The notes under the pieces: model-generated | What the model saw: only the letters and a program-made list of their open reading frames with translations | The model's database searches: none | Told to the model about the DNA's origin: nothing | Shown: piece after piece, positions 1 through 6,282 of the stretch | Numbering within the stretch: the first letter of the stretch is position 1 | Layout: each line of letters begins with the position of its first letter | Assembly: GCA_035252155.1 (NCBI GenBank) | Contig: DATFDL010000331.1 | Span: forward strand, 1 to 16,308 | Direction of reading: 5' to 3' | DNA from: JAICLL01 sp035252155 | Lineage (GTDB): Bacteria; Planctomycetota; Planctomycetia; Pirellulales; JAICIG01 | DNA length: 16,308 bases | Position numbers and translations under genes: made by a program

Positions 1-63
1 GTCGGCCAACCGCAGCGCCTTGACCGAGCGGCTGCCGACGATCACCGCGTTATCGCCGTAGAC
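1..63 (-). pseudogene. In-frame continuation of the PQQ-propeller gene beyond a TGA stop; partial, runs off the window
   Basis: Reading the minus strand directly past the TGA at 64-66, the same frame stays open to base 1 and encodes 21 residues. They end in a strand pattern (AVIVGSRSVKALRLAD) typical of a PQQ/WD-like propeller blade: hydrophobic strand, Gly, then 'V.AL.L.DG'. The upstream gene ends mid-blade (DDGLYLA), so the two pieces fit as one blade. A GGA (Gly) to TGA change is the simplest explanation, because 'LYLAG' suits the fold, but a Cys or Trp codon is also one base away. Sequencing error, a true nonsense mutation and recoding cannot be told apart here. Confidence 0.6.
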
Positions 64-2121
64 TCAAGCGAGATAGAGCCCGTCATCGCGCGGCTTGTGC
101 CAGCGCACCGTGCCGTCGGTGAGATTGAGGCAGTAAATCTCGCTCGATTCGAGCGGCGTGAGCAGCACGTGTCCGTCGGCGATCGTCAGGCTGGCATCGG
201 CCCAGCGATCGTCATCGGCCGACTCGACCATCTGCTGCATGCCCGGAAAGCGGACCATCACTTGATTGTTGAACGCATCGGTCACGCGCGGATATTGGTA
301 TCCCCACAACAGCGAGCGCGTGGTGAGATCGACGGCCACCACGGCGCCGGCCGACGTGGGACAGACCAGAATGCCGTCAGAGAACGAGGGGGTGGCGCCC
401 GCCAGGCGGCGCAGCGGTTCTTCGAACAACACAGGATCGAGCACGACCAACTGTTGCGACCATTCGATGGCGTCGTCGTAGTTTTTGTCGCGGAGCTTTT
501 TGGGATCGATCACGAACAGCCGGATCTCACCTTTGATCTCGGCCAGGGCGTAGAGCCGCCCGCCCAACGGCAGCGGCGGCCCCAGAAAAAACCCGCCCGA
601 AAGCGCGCCCACCTGGTCGCCGGGCCGTGTGTCGATTTCGCCCACCAGTTTGCCCTGCGAGGCGATTTCGTAGGCCACCAGCCGATTGTGGCTTTGCATC
701 GTTCCGCCGCGCTGCGAGGGACGCGGAAAGAGCATCTGCCGCTGCATCTGTTGATCGATGGCCGCGGTCTCGTCGGTAAACGAGCCTTTGTCAGGCTCGT
801 CGATGCAGTAGATCATCTCGCCGTCGCTCGACAGCGTGCCATAGACCGCGCTGTCCCAGACGCGCCGCTCGAGCCAGTTGGTCAGCGCGGCCGAGCCGCG
901 CGAGCCGGGGGGCAACGCCAAGGCGTCGACCAGCGAAGTGGTCTCGTGCTCTTTCTCGCTTTCGACCCAGATGCGCTTGCCGGTGTGAAAATCGACTCCC
1001 ACCAGGCCGGTCAGCGAGCGCATGAAGACGTAATCGCGCACCGCCAGCGGATGCAGCCCCGGCAGCAGCCGGCTGCTTTGTTCCAAATGATCTTGGGCGA
1101 GTTTGCCGAGCAACTCCTCGACGCGGGGATGGTCGGTCACGGGCACCGACCAGCGACGGTTCAACAGCGGACTGCTGCCGGCGCTGGGGGCGTTGCGCGA
1201 CGGACTGCCACGATACATCGACCATTGCGTGGCATCGGCGTCGCCATCGTCCGGCGGTGCCACTTCGGCGAGCCAGGCCAATGCTTGCGCGTCGGTGGCA
1301 AACGACTTTCGCTCGACGCCAGCGATGCGGAAGGTGGCGTCGGGCAGTCGGCGGTTCAGGTTCTTGAGAATCGCCGCGGCCTGCTCGGGCCGGCCCGCGC
1401 GGGCCCAGCACAACGCCAGATCGACGGAGAGCGACGGATCGAAATCGTCGGCGGCCGACGTGCCTTGGAGCCGGCCGAGCGACAGGGCCGCCGCCAGCGG
1501 CTCGCCGCGCTGCAGTTGAGCCGCGCCGAGCAGATAGGTGGCCTCGTAGCCGGCCCGCGTGTGGAAGAATTTGCGAGAGACTTCGGCCAGCCCGGCCAGA
1601 TCGCCGCGCTCGACCGCGTCGTCCAGCATGCGCCGCGCTTCGGCGCCGTACTGCAACTCATAAGACGCCTTGCCATCGGCCGGCATCGCGCCGAGCAGCC
1701 GCTGCGCCTCGCCCTTCAGGCTGCGATAGATGCGTTCATGCCGATCGGGCTGAAAAAAGAAATCCTCGGGCGATTCGAGGATGGTGCTGAGCAACCGGGC
1801 GGCTTCGCCAAATCGCTTTTGCTCGATCAGCTCATTGGCCAACGACAGCTTTTGCAGGGTCTCGCGATCGGGCGGATAAAAGACGCTGTCGGATGCTTCT
1901 TCGTCGCCGGACTGGGCCGCCATACGGTTCCGCAAGGCGCCGCGGCGAAATTGCATCCGCATGCCTCCCGGCTGGTTCTGAGCCAGTCCGACGGGCAAAT
2001 CGGGCCAAACGAGCAGGCCAAGCAGGCTGCCGACCACGGCACAAACCAACGCGGGCTTCAGAATCCGTTCGGCTTCCACAGTGGCGCCACTCCCCTCGTA
2101 GACCGGCCGGGAAAGAAACAT
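64..2121 (-). CDS. Membrane-anchored/secreted TPR and PQQ-like beta-propeller protein, probably interrupted at its 3' end
   Basis: The frame encodes 685 residues. A hydrophobic segment at about 22-46 (a signal anchor or signal peptide) is followed by an R/Q-rich linker. Alpha-helical, TPR-like repeats occupy about 83-265, with motifs such as 'ANELIEQKRFGEAARLL' and 'ALCWARAGRPEQAAAIL'. From about 298 a 'W.MYRG.PSRNA' box, typical of planctomycete PQQ-propeller proteins, opens a propeller with blades such as 'GLVGVDFHTGKRIW', 'GAVVAVDLTTRSLLW' and 'EIYCLNLTDGTVRW'. Such proteins are extracytoplasmic and resemble BamB in fold; no enzymatic residues are recognisable, so the role is unknown. The ATG at 2121 is chosen because it precedes the hydrophobic segment; only a weak AGAGAG lies upstream. 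The stop at 64-66 falls within a blade that continues in frame beyond it, so the gene is probably longer or broken. It is transcribed away from the HU gene. Confidence 0.8.
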   Translation of the reverse strand: MFLSRPVYEGSGATVEAERILKPALVCAVVGSLLGLLVWPDLPVGLAQNQPGGMRMQFRRGALRNRMAAQSGDEEASDSVFYPPDRETLQKLSLANELIEQKRFGEAARLLSTILESPEDFFFQPDRHERIYRSLKGEAQRLLGAMPADGKASYELQYGAEARRMLDDAVERGDLAGLAEVSRKFFHTRAGYEATYLLGAAQLQRGEPLAAALSLGRLQGTSAADDFDPSLSVDLALCWARAGRPEQAAAILKNLNRRLPDATFRIAGVERKSFATDAQALAWLAEVAPPDDGDADATQWSMYRGSPSRNAPSAGSSPLLNRRWSVPVTDHPRVEELLGKLAQDHLEQSSRLLPGLHPLAVRDYVFMRSLTGLVGVDFHTGKRIWVESEKEHETTSLVDALALPPGSRGSAALTNWLERRVWDSAVYGTLSSDGEMIYCIDEPDKGSFTDETAAIDQQMQRQMLFPRPSQRGGTMQSHNRLVAYEIASQGKLVGEIDTRPGDQVGALSGGFFLGPPLPLGGRLYALAEIKGEIRLFVIDPKKLRDKNYDDAIEWSQQLVVLDPVLFEEPLRRLAGATPSFSDGILVCPTSAGAVVAVDLTTRSLLWGYQYPRVTDAFNNQVMVRFPGMQQMVESADDDRWADASLTIADGHVLLTPLESSEIYCLNLTDGTVRWHKPRDDGLYLA

Positions 2122-2139
2122 AACTCTCTAGTAAACAAT

Positions 2140-2168
2140 ATCTTACACGATTTGGCGAGACCGGGCAA
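2140..2168 (-). promoter_or_regulatory. Candidate sigma70-type promoter for the PQQ-propeller gene
   Basis: On the minus strand TTGCCC (2168-2163) and TAAGAT (2145-2140) are separated by 17 bp. Each matches the consensus at 4 of 6 positions. The expected start would leave a leader of roughly 12 nt before the ATG at 2121. The call rests on pattern alone, and planctomycete promoters are poorly defined. Confidence 0.35.
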
Positions 2169-2205
2169 TGTAGCTCGCCGGACGCTGAGCGGTCGATCTG
2201 AGTCG

Positions 2206-2230
2206 GTAGCTGACTTCGTGAGAAGTCAGG
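2206..2230 (+). repeat. REP-like element copy A (GTAG head, perfect 8-bp stem, GTGA loop)
   Basis: GTAG (2206-2209) is followed by the arm CTGACTTC (2210-2217), the loop GTGA (2218-2221) and the exact complementary arm GAAGTCAG (2222-2229). The same layout recurs on the minus strand at 2251-2276 and 9493-9518. A GTAG tetranucleotide 5' of an imperfect palindrome is the known hallmark of REP sequences handled by RAYT (Y1, IS200/IS605-like) transposases. The assignment to that class is inferred. Confidence 0.75.
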
Positions 2231-2250
2231 GCGCCACAAGCCGCCCCCCG

Positions 2251-2276
2251 GCCAGAATTCTCACGAATTCTGCTAC
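2251..2276 (-). repeat. REP-like element copy B, inverted partner of copy A (GTAG head, perfect 8-bp stem, GTGA loop)
   Basis: On the minus strand GTAG (2276-2273) is followed by CAGAATTC (2272-2265), GTGA (2264-2261) and GAATTCTG (2260-2253). The stem is perfect over 8 bp although its bases differ from copy A at two pairs, both compensated. With copy A it forms a head-outward inverted pair of about 71 bp, the arrangement called BIME in enterobacteria. Confidence 0.75.
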
Positions 2277-2314
2277 GACGGTCGGACATCGATGCCGCGA
2301 TTTTCCCGTTTTTT

Positions 2315-2333
2315 CGGCCATTTTGGCCGTTTT
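2315..2333 (+). promoter_or_regulatory. Small hairpin with T-tract upstream of the HU gene
   Basis: CGGCCA (2315-2320), a TTT loop and TGGCCG (2324-2329) form a 6-bp stem, and four T follow. It sits about 110 bp before the HU start. It could be a weak terminator stopping upstream transcription, an attenuator or an operator; the sequence does not decide between these. Confidence 0.3.
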
Positions 2334-2425
2334 GAGGGTTGCATTTTCGTGCGTGTCGATTTAAATCATCGCGTCCAAGCAAAACGGACCCTGCGTTACG
2401 TTACCCGTTTCTTACTCATCTCCCC

Positions 2426-2433
2426 AGGGAGGA
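2426..2433 (+). promoter_or_regulatory. Ribosome binding site that fixes the HU start at 2444
   Basis: AGGGAGGA lies 10 nt before the ATG at 2444. It rules out the upstream in-frame ATG at 2339, which would add 35 residues unlike any HU protein. Confidence 0.8.
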
Positions 2434-2443
2434 AAACCGCATT

Positions 2444-2788
2444 ATGGCGAAAGCCCCAGCCGCGAGTGGCGCCAAAAAACCTCGAGCGCCCAGCAAAAGT
2501 GAAGTTCTCAACAACATCGCAACCGCAACGAATGTGCCCAAAAAAGAAGTGACCGCCGTGCTGGAAGCCCTGGCCGAAGAGATCCGCAAGGCGATCGGCA
2601 AGCGTGGCGTCGGGGTCTTTCAGATTCCGGGCTTGGTGAAGATTTCGCGGAAGCAAGTGCCCGCCAAACCAGCCCGCAAGAACGCCCCCGATCCCTTTAA
2701 TCCGGGACAATTTCGCGACTACCCGGCCAAGCCCGCCTCGGTAAAAGTGCGGGTGACCGCCCTGAAGAACCTGAAGGACATGGTCTGA
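2444..2788 (+). CDS. HU/IHF-family DNA-binding protein
   Basis: The protein has 114 residues. A basic, Ala/Pro/Lys-rich tail (1-18) precedes an HU fold: the helix pair 'SKSEVLNNIATATNVPKKEV...LEALAEEI' (17-47), then the strand-turn region 'GVGVFQIPGLVKISRKQ' (55-71) corresponding to the family's 'G.F.V..R', then a DNA-binding arm. The arm (about 75-98, ARKNAPDPFNPGQF) is longer than the usual 'R.GRNP.TG' of HU but keeps an Asn-Pro, which in HU provides the DNA-intercalating proline. The C-terminus (VKVRVTALKNLKDMV) matches the final strand and helix. HU proteins act as dimers that bend and compact DNA in the nucleoid. The gene stands alone, with a strong ribosome binding site and its own terminator. 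The lysine-rich tail resembles extensions seen in other high-GC bacterial HU proteins. The family is clear; which paralogue it represents is not. Confidence 0.93.
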   Translation: MAKAPAASGAKKPRAPSKSEVLNNIATATNVPKKEVTAVLEALAEEIRKAIGKRGVGVFQIPGLVKISRKQVPAKPARKNAPDPFNPGQFRDYPAKPASVKVRVTALKNLKDMV

Positions 2789-2817
2789 GCGGACTGGCCG
2801 CCAACTCGGGTCAAGCC

Positions 2818-2854
2818 AGCCCGGCGTGAAGCGCGCTTCGCGCCGGGCTTTTTT
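2818..2854 (+). terminator. Rho-independent terminator of the HU gene
   Basis: AGCCCGGCG (2818-2826) pairs perfectly with CGCCGGGCT (2841-2849). The intervening bases contain GAAGCGCGCTTC (2828-2839), which is itself palindromic and can extend the stem. Six T (2849-2854) follow directly. It lies 30 nt after the HU stop codon, which makes this a strong, textbook-like signal. Confidence 0.9.
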
Positions 2855-2871
2855 CCCCCCGCGGTCGCCGC

Positions 2872-2877
2872 TACAAT
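2872..2877 (+). promoter_or_regulatory. Candidate -10 box for the MMPL transporter gene
   Basis: TACAAT matches TATAAT at 5 of 6 positions and lies 39 nt before the chosen ATG, just after the HU terminator, where a new promoter is needed. No good -35 is seen: 17 bp upstream is only the T-run of the terminator. The evidence is weak. Confidence 0.3.
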
Positions 2878-2915
2878 GCCGCTCCCTATCGACGGTCGTT
2901 TTGGCAAGGATGCCT

Positions 2916-5711
2916 ATGTCCGCGGATCGTACCGCTGCGCCCGAAGCCTCGCTCTTGGCTGGTCCCCTTAACCTCGCCACTCGCTTGGCGCTGGGCTTTC
3001 CCGCCGCCACCGTGGCGCTGGCCGTGGCCGTGACCGTGGTGTCGGTGGCGTATACGTGGCAGCATCTGGGGTATCGCACTAGCCGGCTCGACTTGCTCAA
3101 TCCTGAAAGCGACTACAACCGCCTCTGGATCGATTACATCAACGAGTTTGGCGATGAAGACGACGCCGTGGTGGTCGTCGAGGGGGCCAGCCGCGACCAG
3201 GTGGTGCCGGTGCTCGACGAAATTTCTGAGATGCTGGCCCGCGAAGACCGGCTGTTTCACGCCGTGCTGCACGGCGTCGACCTGGGCAAGATCAGGGCCA
3301 AGGGGCTTCATTACCTCTCGCAAGAGGAGCTGCGCGGCATCGATCAGTTCTTGGCCGACGTCAGTCCGATCATTCAAGAGGGAAAATGGACCCGGCTGAA
3401 CTTGGGCGGCATGCTGGCCGCGATGAACGAGCGGCTGACGGCGGCGGCACGCCAACCGAACCTGGTCAGCCCCGACCTGGCCGTGCGAGAGTCGCAGCGG
3501 CTCACCGAAAGTTTGCAGGCCACGCTGAGCCAGAAGACGCGATACCAATCGCCCTGGCCCGAAATGCCGCAATCGTTCGCCACGCTGAGCGAGCTGAACG
3601 CCGAATACTTGCTCACCAAGGACGGCACGCTGGGCTTTGTGCTGCTGCGGCTGGCCACCGATCCCGAAGGTTTTGCCCGAAACAGCCGGGCCACCCAGGC
3701 CCTCCGCGAGCTAATCGCACAGGCCAACACCCGGCACCCCGAAGTCAAAATCGGATTGACCGGGCTGCCCGTCATGGAAAACGACGAGATGCGCTCCAGC
3801 GAGCAGTCGATGTATTGGTCGAGCTTGCTCTCGCTGGTCGGAGTCGGCTGCTTGTTTGTGGCGGGCTTTGGCGGCGTGCGGCACGCCCTGCTGGCCAACC
3901 TGGTGCTGTTGATGGGCATCGCCTGGTCGTTCGGCTATCTGACGCTGGTGATCGGGCATCTGAACATTCTGAGCATGTCGTTCACCGTCACGCTCATCGG
4001 CATCGGCATCGACTACGGCGTCTATTACGTGGCCCGCTATCTGCAAGTGCGGTCGCGCATTCACAATTGCAAGGAGGCCCTGCTCGAAACCACTCGCGGC
4101 GTCGGACCCGCCATCGCCACCGGGGCCATCACCACGGCCATTTCGTTCTTCGCGGCGGGCTTCACCGACTTCACGGGCATCGCCGAGCTGGGCATCATCG
4201 CCGGGGGCGGCATTTTGCTCTGCGCCGTCGCCGAGCTGCTGGTGCTGCCGGCCGTAATCGCACTGGTCGATCGCAGCGGACTGGGCCTGCAAATTCCCGA
4301 GCCGTTGGCCATTCACGCTTGGATCGGGCCGCTGCTGCGGCGCCCGCGTTTTTTGCTGGCCTCGACCTTGCTGTTCACTTTGGTCGTTTCGTCGGGCGTT
4401 AATTATTTGTGGTACGACCACAATTTGCTCAACCTGCAGGCCGAGGGGCTGGAGAGCGTCGAGCTGGAGCAGAAGCTGCTGGCCAAGTCGGACCAGAGCG
4501 TGTGGTATGCCCTCTCGATCGCCGAGAGCGCCGACGAGCTGCGTGCCCGTAAAGAGGCGTTGGAAAAGCTCGATTCGGTCGATCATGTCGAAGACATCAT
4601 TCGACTGTTGCCGCAAGACCACGAGGCGAAGCAGCCGATCATTCAGCGGATTCAAGACCGGCTGGCGAACCTCGCCGAGCGGCCGCCGGTGATCCCGGTC
4701 GATAAGCCCGATTATCTGGGGCGGGTGTTGGCCCGCAGTCAGCAGTTGCTGAGCGAGATACCCGCGGGGCGCCGGTGCATTCGCGATGTCGAGACGATTC
4801 GGGCCGAGCTGCGGCGGCTGTCGCAGGGCGATTGTTACAAGCGAGTCTTTCAGTTTCAGCAAGATATGGCGGCTGACTTGCTCACGCGGCTGCACATTTT
4901 GCGGAGCATGGCCAACCCCGAGCCGCCCAAGCTGACCGACCTGCCCGAAAGCCTCACGCAGCGGTTTGTGGGCAGCCACGGCCAGCACCTGCTGAAGATT
5001 TACGGCCGCGGCAACATTTGGGACATGGATGCCTTGGAGCGGTTTGTGAAGGACGTACGGAGCGTCGATCCGCGGGCCACCGGCAACCCGCTGCAAGCCT
5101 ACGAAGCCTCGCTGCAAATGAAATCGAGTTACGAAGAGGCGGCCTTTTACGCCTTGCTGGTGATTATGGCGGTGTTGGTCTTTGACCTGCGGAGCATTCG
5201 TTACGCGTTGTTGGCCGCGCTGCCGTTGGGAGTGGGCGTGCTGCAAACTTTCGGGCTGCTAGGCATCTTGGAGGTGCCGCTTAATCCGGCCAATATGATT
5301 GCGTTGCCGTTGATGTTGGGCATTGGCGTCGACTATGGCGTACACATCATTCACGAATACCGCGAACAGCGCGGGCGATATCGCATGTCGCCCGCCACGG
5401 CGGTGGCCGTGATGGTCGACGGGCTGACCACGGTGGTGGGTTTCGGCTCGCTGATGGTGGCCAGCCACCGCGGCCTGCAGAGCCTGGGCCGCGTGCTCAC
5501 GCTGGGCGTGAGCTGCTGCATGTTCACCTCGATGGTGATGTTGCCGGCGCTCTTGGTCTTGATGTCGCGCCATCGCAGCCGAGACGAAGAATCATCGGTC
5601 GATGAGCCGCTCGCGGCGCCGCAACGCGTGCCTTCGCGTCGCGTAGACGCCGCCCAACGTTCCGCCAGCGGCCCACACCGCCCGACCAGCGTAAAAGTCC
5701 GGGCCAGGTAG
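2916..5711 (+). CDS. RND-superfamily MMPL-type exporter, HpnN-like
   Basis: The protein has 931 residues from the ATG at 2916; AAGGA at 2906-2910 is suitably spaced, and an ATG at 2910 would add two residues. It has the duplicated RND topology. TM1 (about 23-48) precedes a periplasmic domain and a TM2-TM6 block (about 300-455). TM7 (about 478-498) precedes a second periplasmic domain and a TM8-TM12 block (about 744-885). Each TM block carries the signature in its fourth helix, GIGIDYGVYYVARY (Asp366) and GIGVDYGVHIIHEYRE (Asp806), the acidic residues used for proton coupling in this family. The second motif and the overall plan resemble HpnN, a hopanoid transporter, and related lipid exporters. 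No hopanoid synthesis gene is adjacent, so the substrate is unproven. A charged, Arg-rich cytoplasmic tail of about 45 residues ends the protein. Its TAG stop lies inside a GTAG-headed repeat, so the tail may have been altered by insertion of that element. Confidence 0.88.
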   Translation: MSADRTAAPEASLLAGPLNLATRLALGFPAATVALAVAVTVVSVAYTWQHLGYRTSRLDLLNPESDYNRLWIDYINEFGDEDDAVVVVEGASRDQVVPVLDEISEMLAREDRLFHAVLHGVDLGKIRAKGLHYLSQEELRGIDQFLADVSPIIQEGKWTRLNLGGMLAAMNERLTAAARQPNLVSPDLAVRESQRLTESLQATLSQKTRYQSPWPEMPQSFATLSELNAEYLLTKDGTLGFVLLRLATDPEGFARNSRATQALRELIAQANTRHPEVKIGLTGLPVMENDEMRSSEQSMYWSSLLSLVGVGCLFVAGFGGVRHALLANLVLLMGIAWSFGYLTLVIGHLNILSMSFTVTLIGIGIDYGVYYVARYLQVRSRIHNCKEALLETTRGVGPAIATGAITTAISFFAAGFTDFTGIAELGIIAGGGILLCAVAELLVLPAVIALVDRSGLGLQIPEPLAIHAWIGPLLRRPRFLLASTLLFTLVVSSGVNYLWYDHNLLNLQAEGLESVELEQKLLAKSDQSVWYALSIAESADELRARKEALEKLDSVDHVEDIIRLLPQDHEAKQPIIQRIQDRLANLAERPPVIPVDKPDYLGRVLARSQQLLSEIPAGRRCIRDVETIRAELRRLSQGDCYKRVFQFQQDMAADLLTRLHILRSMANPEPPKLTDLPESLTQRFVGSHGQHLLKIYGRGNIWDMDALERFVKDVRSVDPRATGNPLQAYEASLQMKSSYEEAAFYALLVIMAVLVFDLRSIRYALLAALPLGVGVLQTFGLLGILEVPLNPANMIALPLMLGIGVDYGVHIIHEYREQRGRYRMSPATAVAVMVDGLTTVVGFGSLMVASHRGLQSLGRVLTLGVSCCMFTSMVMLPALLVLMSRHRSRDEESSVDEPLAAPQRVPSRRVDAAQRSASGPHRPTSVKVRAR

Positions 5712-5730
5712 CCCCGGGCCTTGTGCCCGG
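5708..5730 (+). repeat. GTAG-headed palindrome overlapping the MMPL stop codon
   Basis: GTAG (5708-5711) is followed by CC and a stem of CCGGGC (5714-5719) and GCCCGG (5725-5730) around a CTTGT loop. The TAG of the head is the transporter's stop codon. It shares the GTAG head with the elements at 2206, 2251 and 9493, but the stem and loop differ, so it would be a second family. It may also act as a transcription terminator, although no T-run follows. Confidence 0.55.
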
Positions 5731-5736
5731 CCCGGA

Positions 5737-5757
5737 GGATGGCCTTCCAGGCCGTCC
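5737..5757. repeat. Palindrome GGATGGCCT-TCC-AGGCCGTCC
   Basis: Two 9-nt arms (5737-5745 and 5749-5757) pair with a single T-G wobble around a 3-nt loop. It is the middle of three palindromes packed between the transporter and the DUF433 gene. Such GGCCTGGAAGGCC-type palindromes look like dispersed intergenic repeats; genome copy number cannot be seen here. Confidence 0.5.
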
Positions 5758-5769
5758 CGCACGATCTCT

Positions 5770-5784
5770 GCTGCTCGGAGCAGC
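5770..5784. repeat. Palindrome GCTGCTC-G-GAGCAGC
   Basis: Arms at 5770-5776 and 5778-5784 are perfect 7-nt complements separated by one base. As RNA the innermost pairs would open to make a loop. It is the third palindrome in a row, 66 bp before the DUF433 start, and could also be an operator. Confidence 0.4.
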
Positions 5785-5849
5785 CGCGAAAGGCAGAATG
5801 ACAAGAGGAGAGCGCGCCTTTCAAGTCACGTCCGACAAGGAGAGCCTCG

Positions 5850-6131
5850 ATGCAATACCTTGATAAAGAGCGGATCACAAAAACTCCAGAGGTCTGCGGC
5901 GGGCGCGCGTGCATCGCAGGCCATCGCATTCGTGTCATGGATATTGAGGGGTGGCACGAGAAGCGGGGCTATTCGGCCGCGCGGATTGTTGAGGAGCTCT
6001 TTCCGTCGATTACCGATGCCGACGTGTATGCCGCGCTTGCATATTATTTCGACAATCCGGAGGACATTGAAAAAGATATCCAGTCGGGGATGGATCACGC
6101 CGGGATCGCTTGGTGCCCGCAAGAGAAGTAG
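5850..6131 (+). CDS. DUF433-family protein (putative antitoxin), without a visible partner
   Basis: The protein has 93 residues. The pattern 'I...P.VCGGRACIAGHRIRV.DI' (9-32), followed by 'GYSAARIVEELFPSITDADVYAALAYYFDNPEDIE' in two adjoining parts, is the DUF433 signature: a short beta hairpin with the G-R-x-C/P-x-I-x-G-x-R-I-x-V core and then a winged-helix-like part. DUF433 proteins are often the antitoxin of a toxin-antitoxin pair, with a PIN-like DUF5615 toxin encoded just downstream and often overlapping. Here no such toxin follows; 151 bp later the next gene is convergent. AAGGAG (5837-5842), 7 nt before the ATG, supports the start. The length is usual for the family, so the gene looks intact. 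It may be an orphan antitoxin, a relic of a decayed pair, or a protein with another role. Confidence 0.85.
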   Translation: MQYLDKERITKTPEVCGGRACIAGHRIRVMDIEGWHEKRGYSAARIVEELFPSITDADVYAALAYYFDNPEDIEKDIQSGMDHAGIAWCPQEK

Positions 6132-6176
6132 GGAATCGGCGCGCTGCTCCAGCTCCTTGAGTTGCTCCATAAAATC

Positions 6177-6192
6177 TCTGATCGCGATCAGA
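6177..6192. promoter_or_regulatory. Perfect 16-bp palindrome between convergent genes
   Basis: TCTGATCGCGATCAGA reads the same on both strands. It lies 45 bp past the DUF433 stop and about 90 bp past the stop of the convergent MFS gene. Without a loop it is better suited to binding a dimeric protein than to forming an RNA hairpin. No function is shown. Confidence 0.35.
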
Positions 6193-6252
6193 TGCGCAAC
6201 CGGCTGGAGTATTTATGAACACGGCCGCTTGATTGGCGGCGAGGCATGCGCG

Positions 6253-6271
6253 CGCTCTGCCTCTCAGAGCG
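6253..6271. terminator. Hairpin just downstream of the MFS gene, possible terminator
   Basis: CGCTCTG (6253-6259) pairs perfectly with CAGAGCG (6265-6271) around CCTCT. It begins 12 bp after the stop of the minus-strand MFS gene, a natural place for a terminator, but no T-run follows on either strand. It may act as an RNA 3' end barrier or be a dispersed repeat. Confidence 0.4.
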
Positions 6272-6282
6272 TAGGCTAACCA

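Larger units (their letters stand above)
2122..2443. other. Intergenic region between divergent genes, with an inverted REP-like pair
   Basis: This 322-bp gap separates the minus-strand propeller gene from the plus-strand HU gene and has no credible coding frame. From left to right it holds the candidate minus-strand promoter, an isolated GTAG at 2170-2173 with no convincing hairpin, and two GTAG-headed hairpins facing each other (2206-2230 and 2251-2276). A T-rich stretch with a short hairpin follows (2315-2333), then an AT-rich TTTAAAT (2360-2366) that may contain the -10 box for the HU gene, and finally the HU ribosome binding site. Confidence 0.7.

Noticed and set aside
64..66. Selenocysteine at the TGA codon
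   Set aside because: No SECIS-like hairpin could be recognised in the 63 bp downstream, and the position in a propeller strand gives no reason for a catalytic Sec. A simple mutation or an error is more likely.
2170..2200. A further GTAG (2170-2173) next to the REP-like pair
   Set aside because: The following bases do not form a convincing stem with a GTGA loop, so it does not meet the family's layout.
97..2364. A 755-codon plus-strand frame opposite the propeller gene
   Set aside because: It shows antisense shadow composition (Arg, Gln, His, Ala) with no domain. The minus-strand frame has clear TPR and propeller repeats.
2143..2382. A small minus-strand frame with 'SRIRENSGRG'
   Set aside because: This peptide is the translation of the REP-like hairpin, not a gene. 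Such fragments arise wherever the repeat falls in an open frame.
3711..5246. A 511-codon minus-strand frame inside the MMPL gene
   Set aside because: It is a shadow of the transporter. It is His/Gln/Arg-rich with no motif or ribosome binding site, while the plus strand has TM helices and conserved Asp motifs.
5826..6170. A minus-strand frame of 114 codons overlapping DUF433, starting MEQLKELEQRADSL
   Set aside because: The start looks protein-like, but the remainder mirrors the DUF433 gene and has no recognisable fold. I also considered it as a missing toxin, but it has neither the acidic residues nor the layout of a PIN-like toxin.
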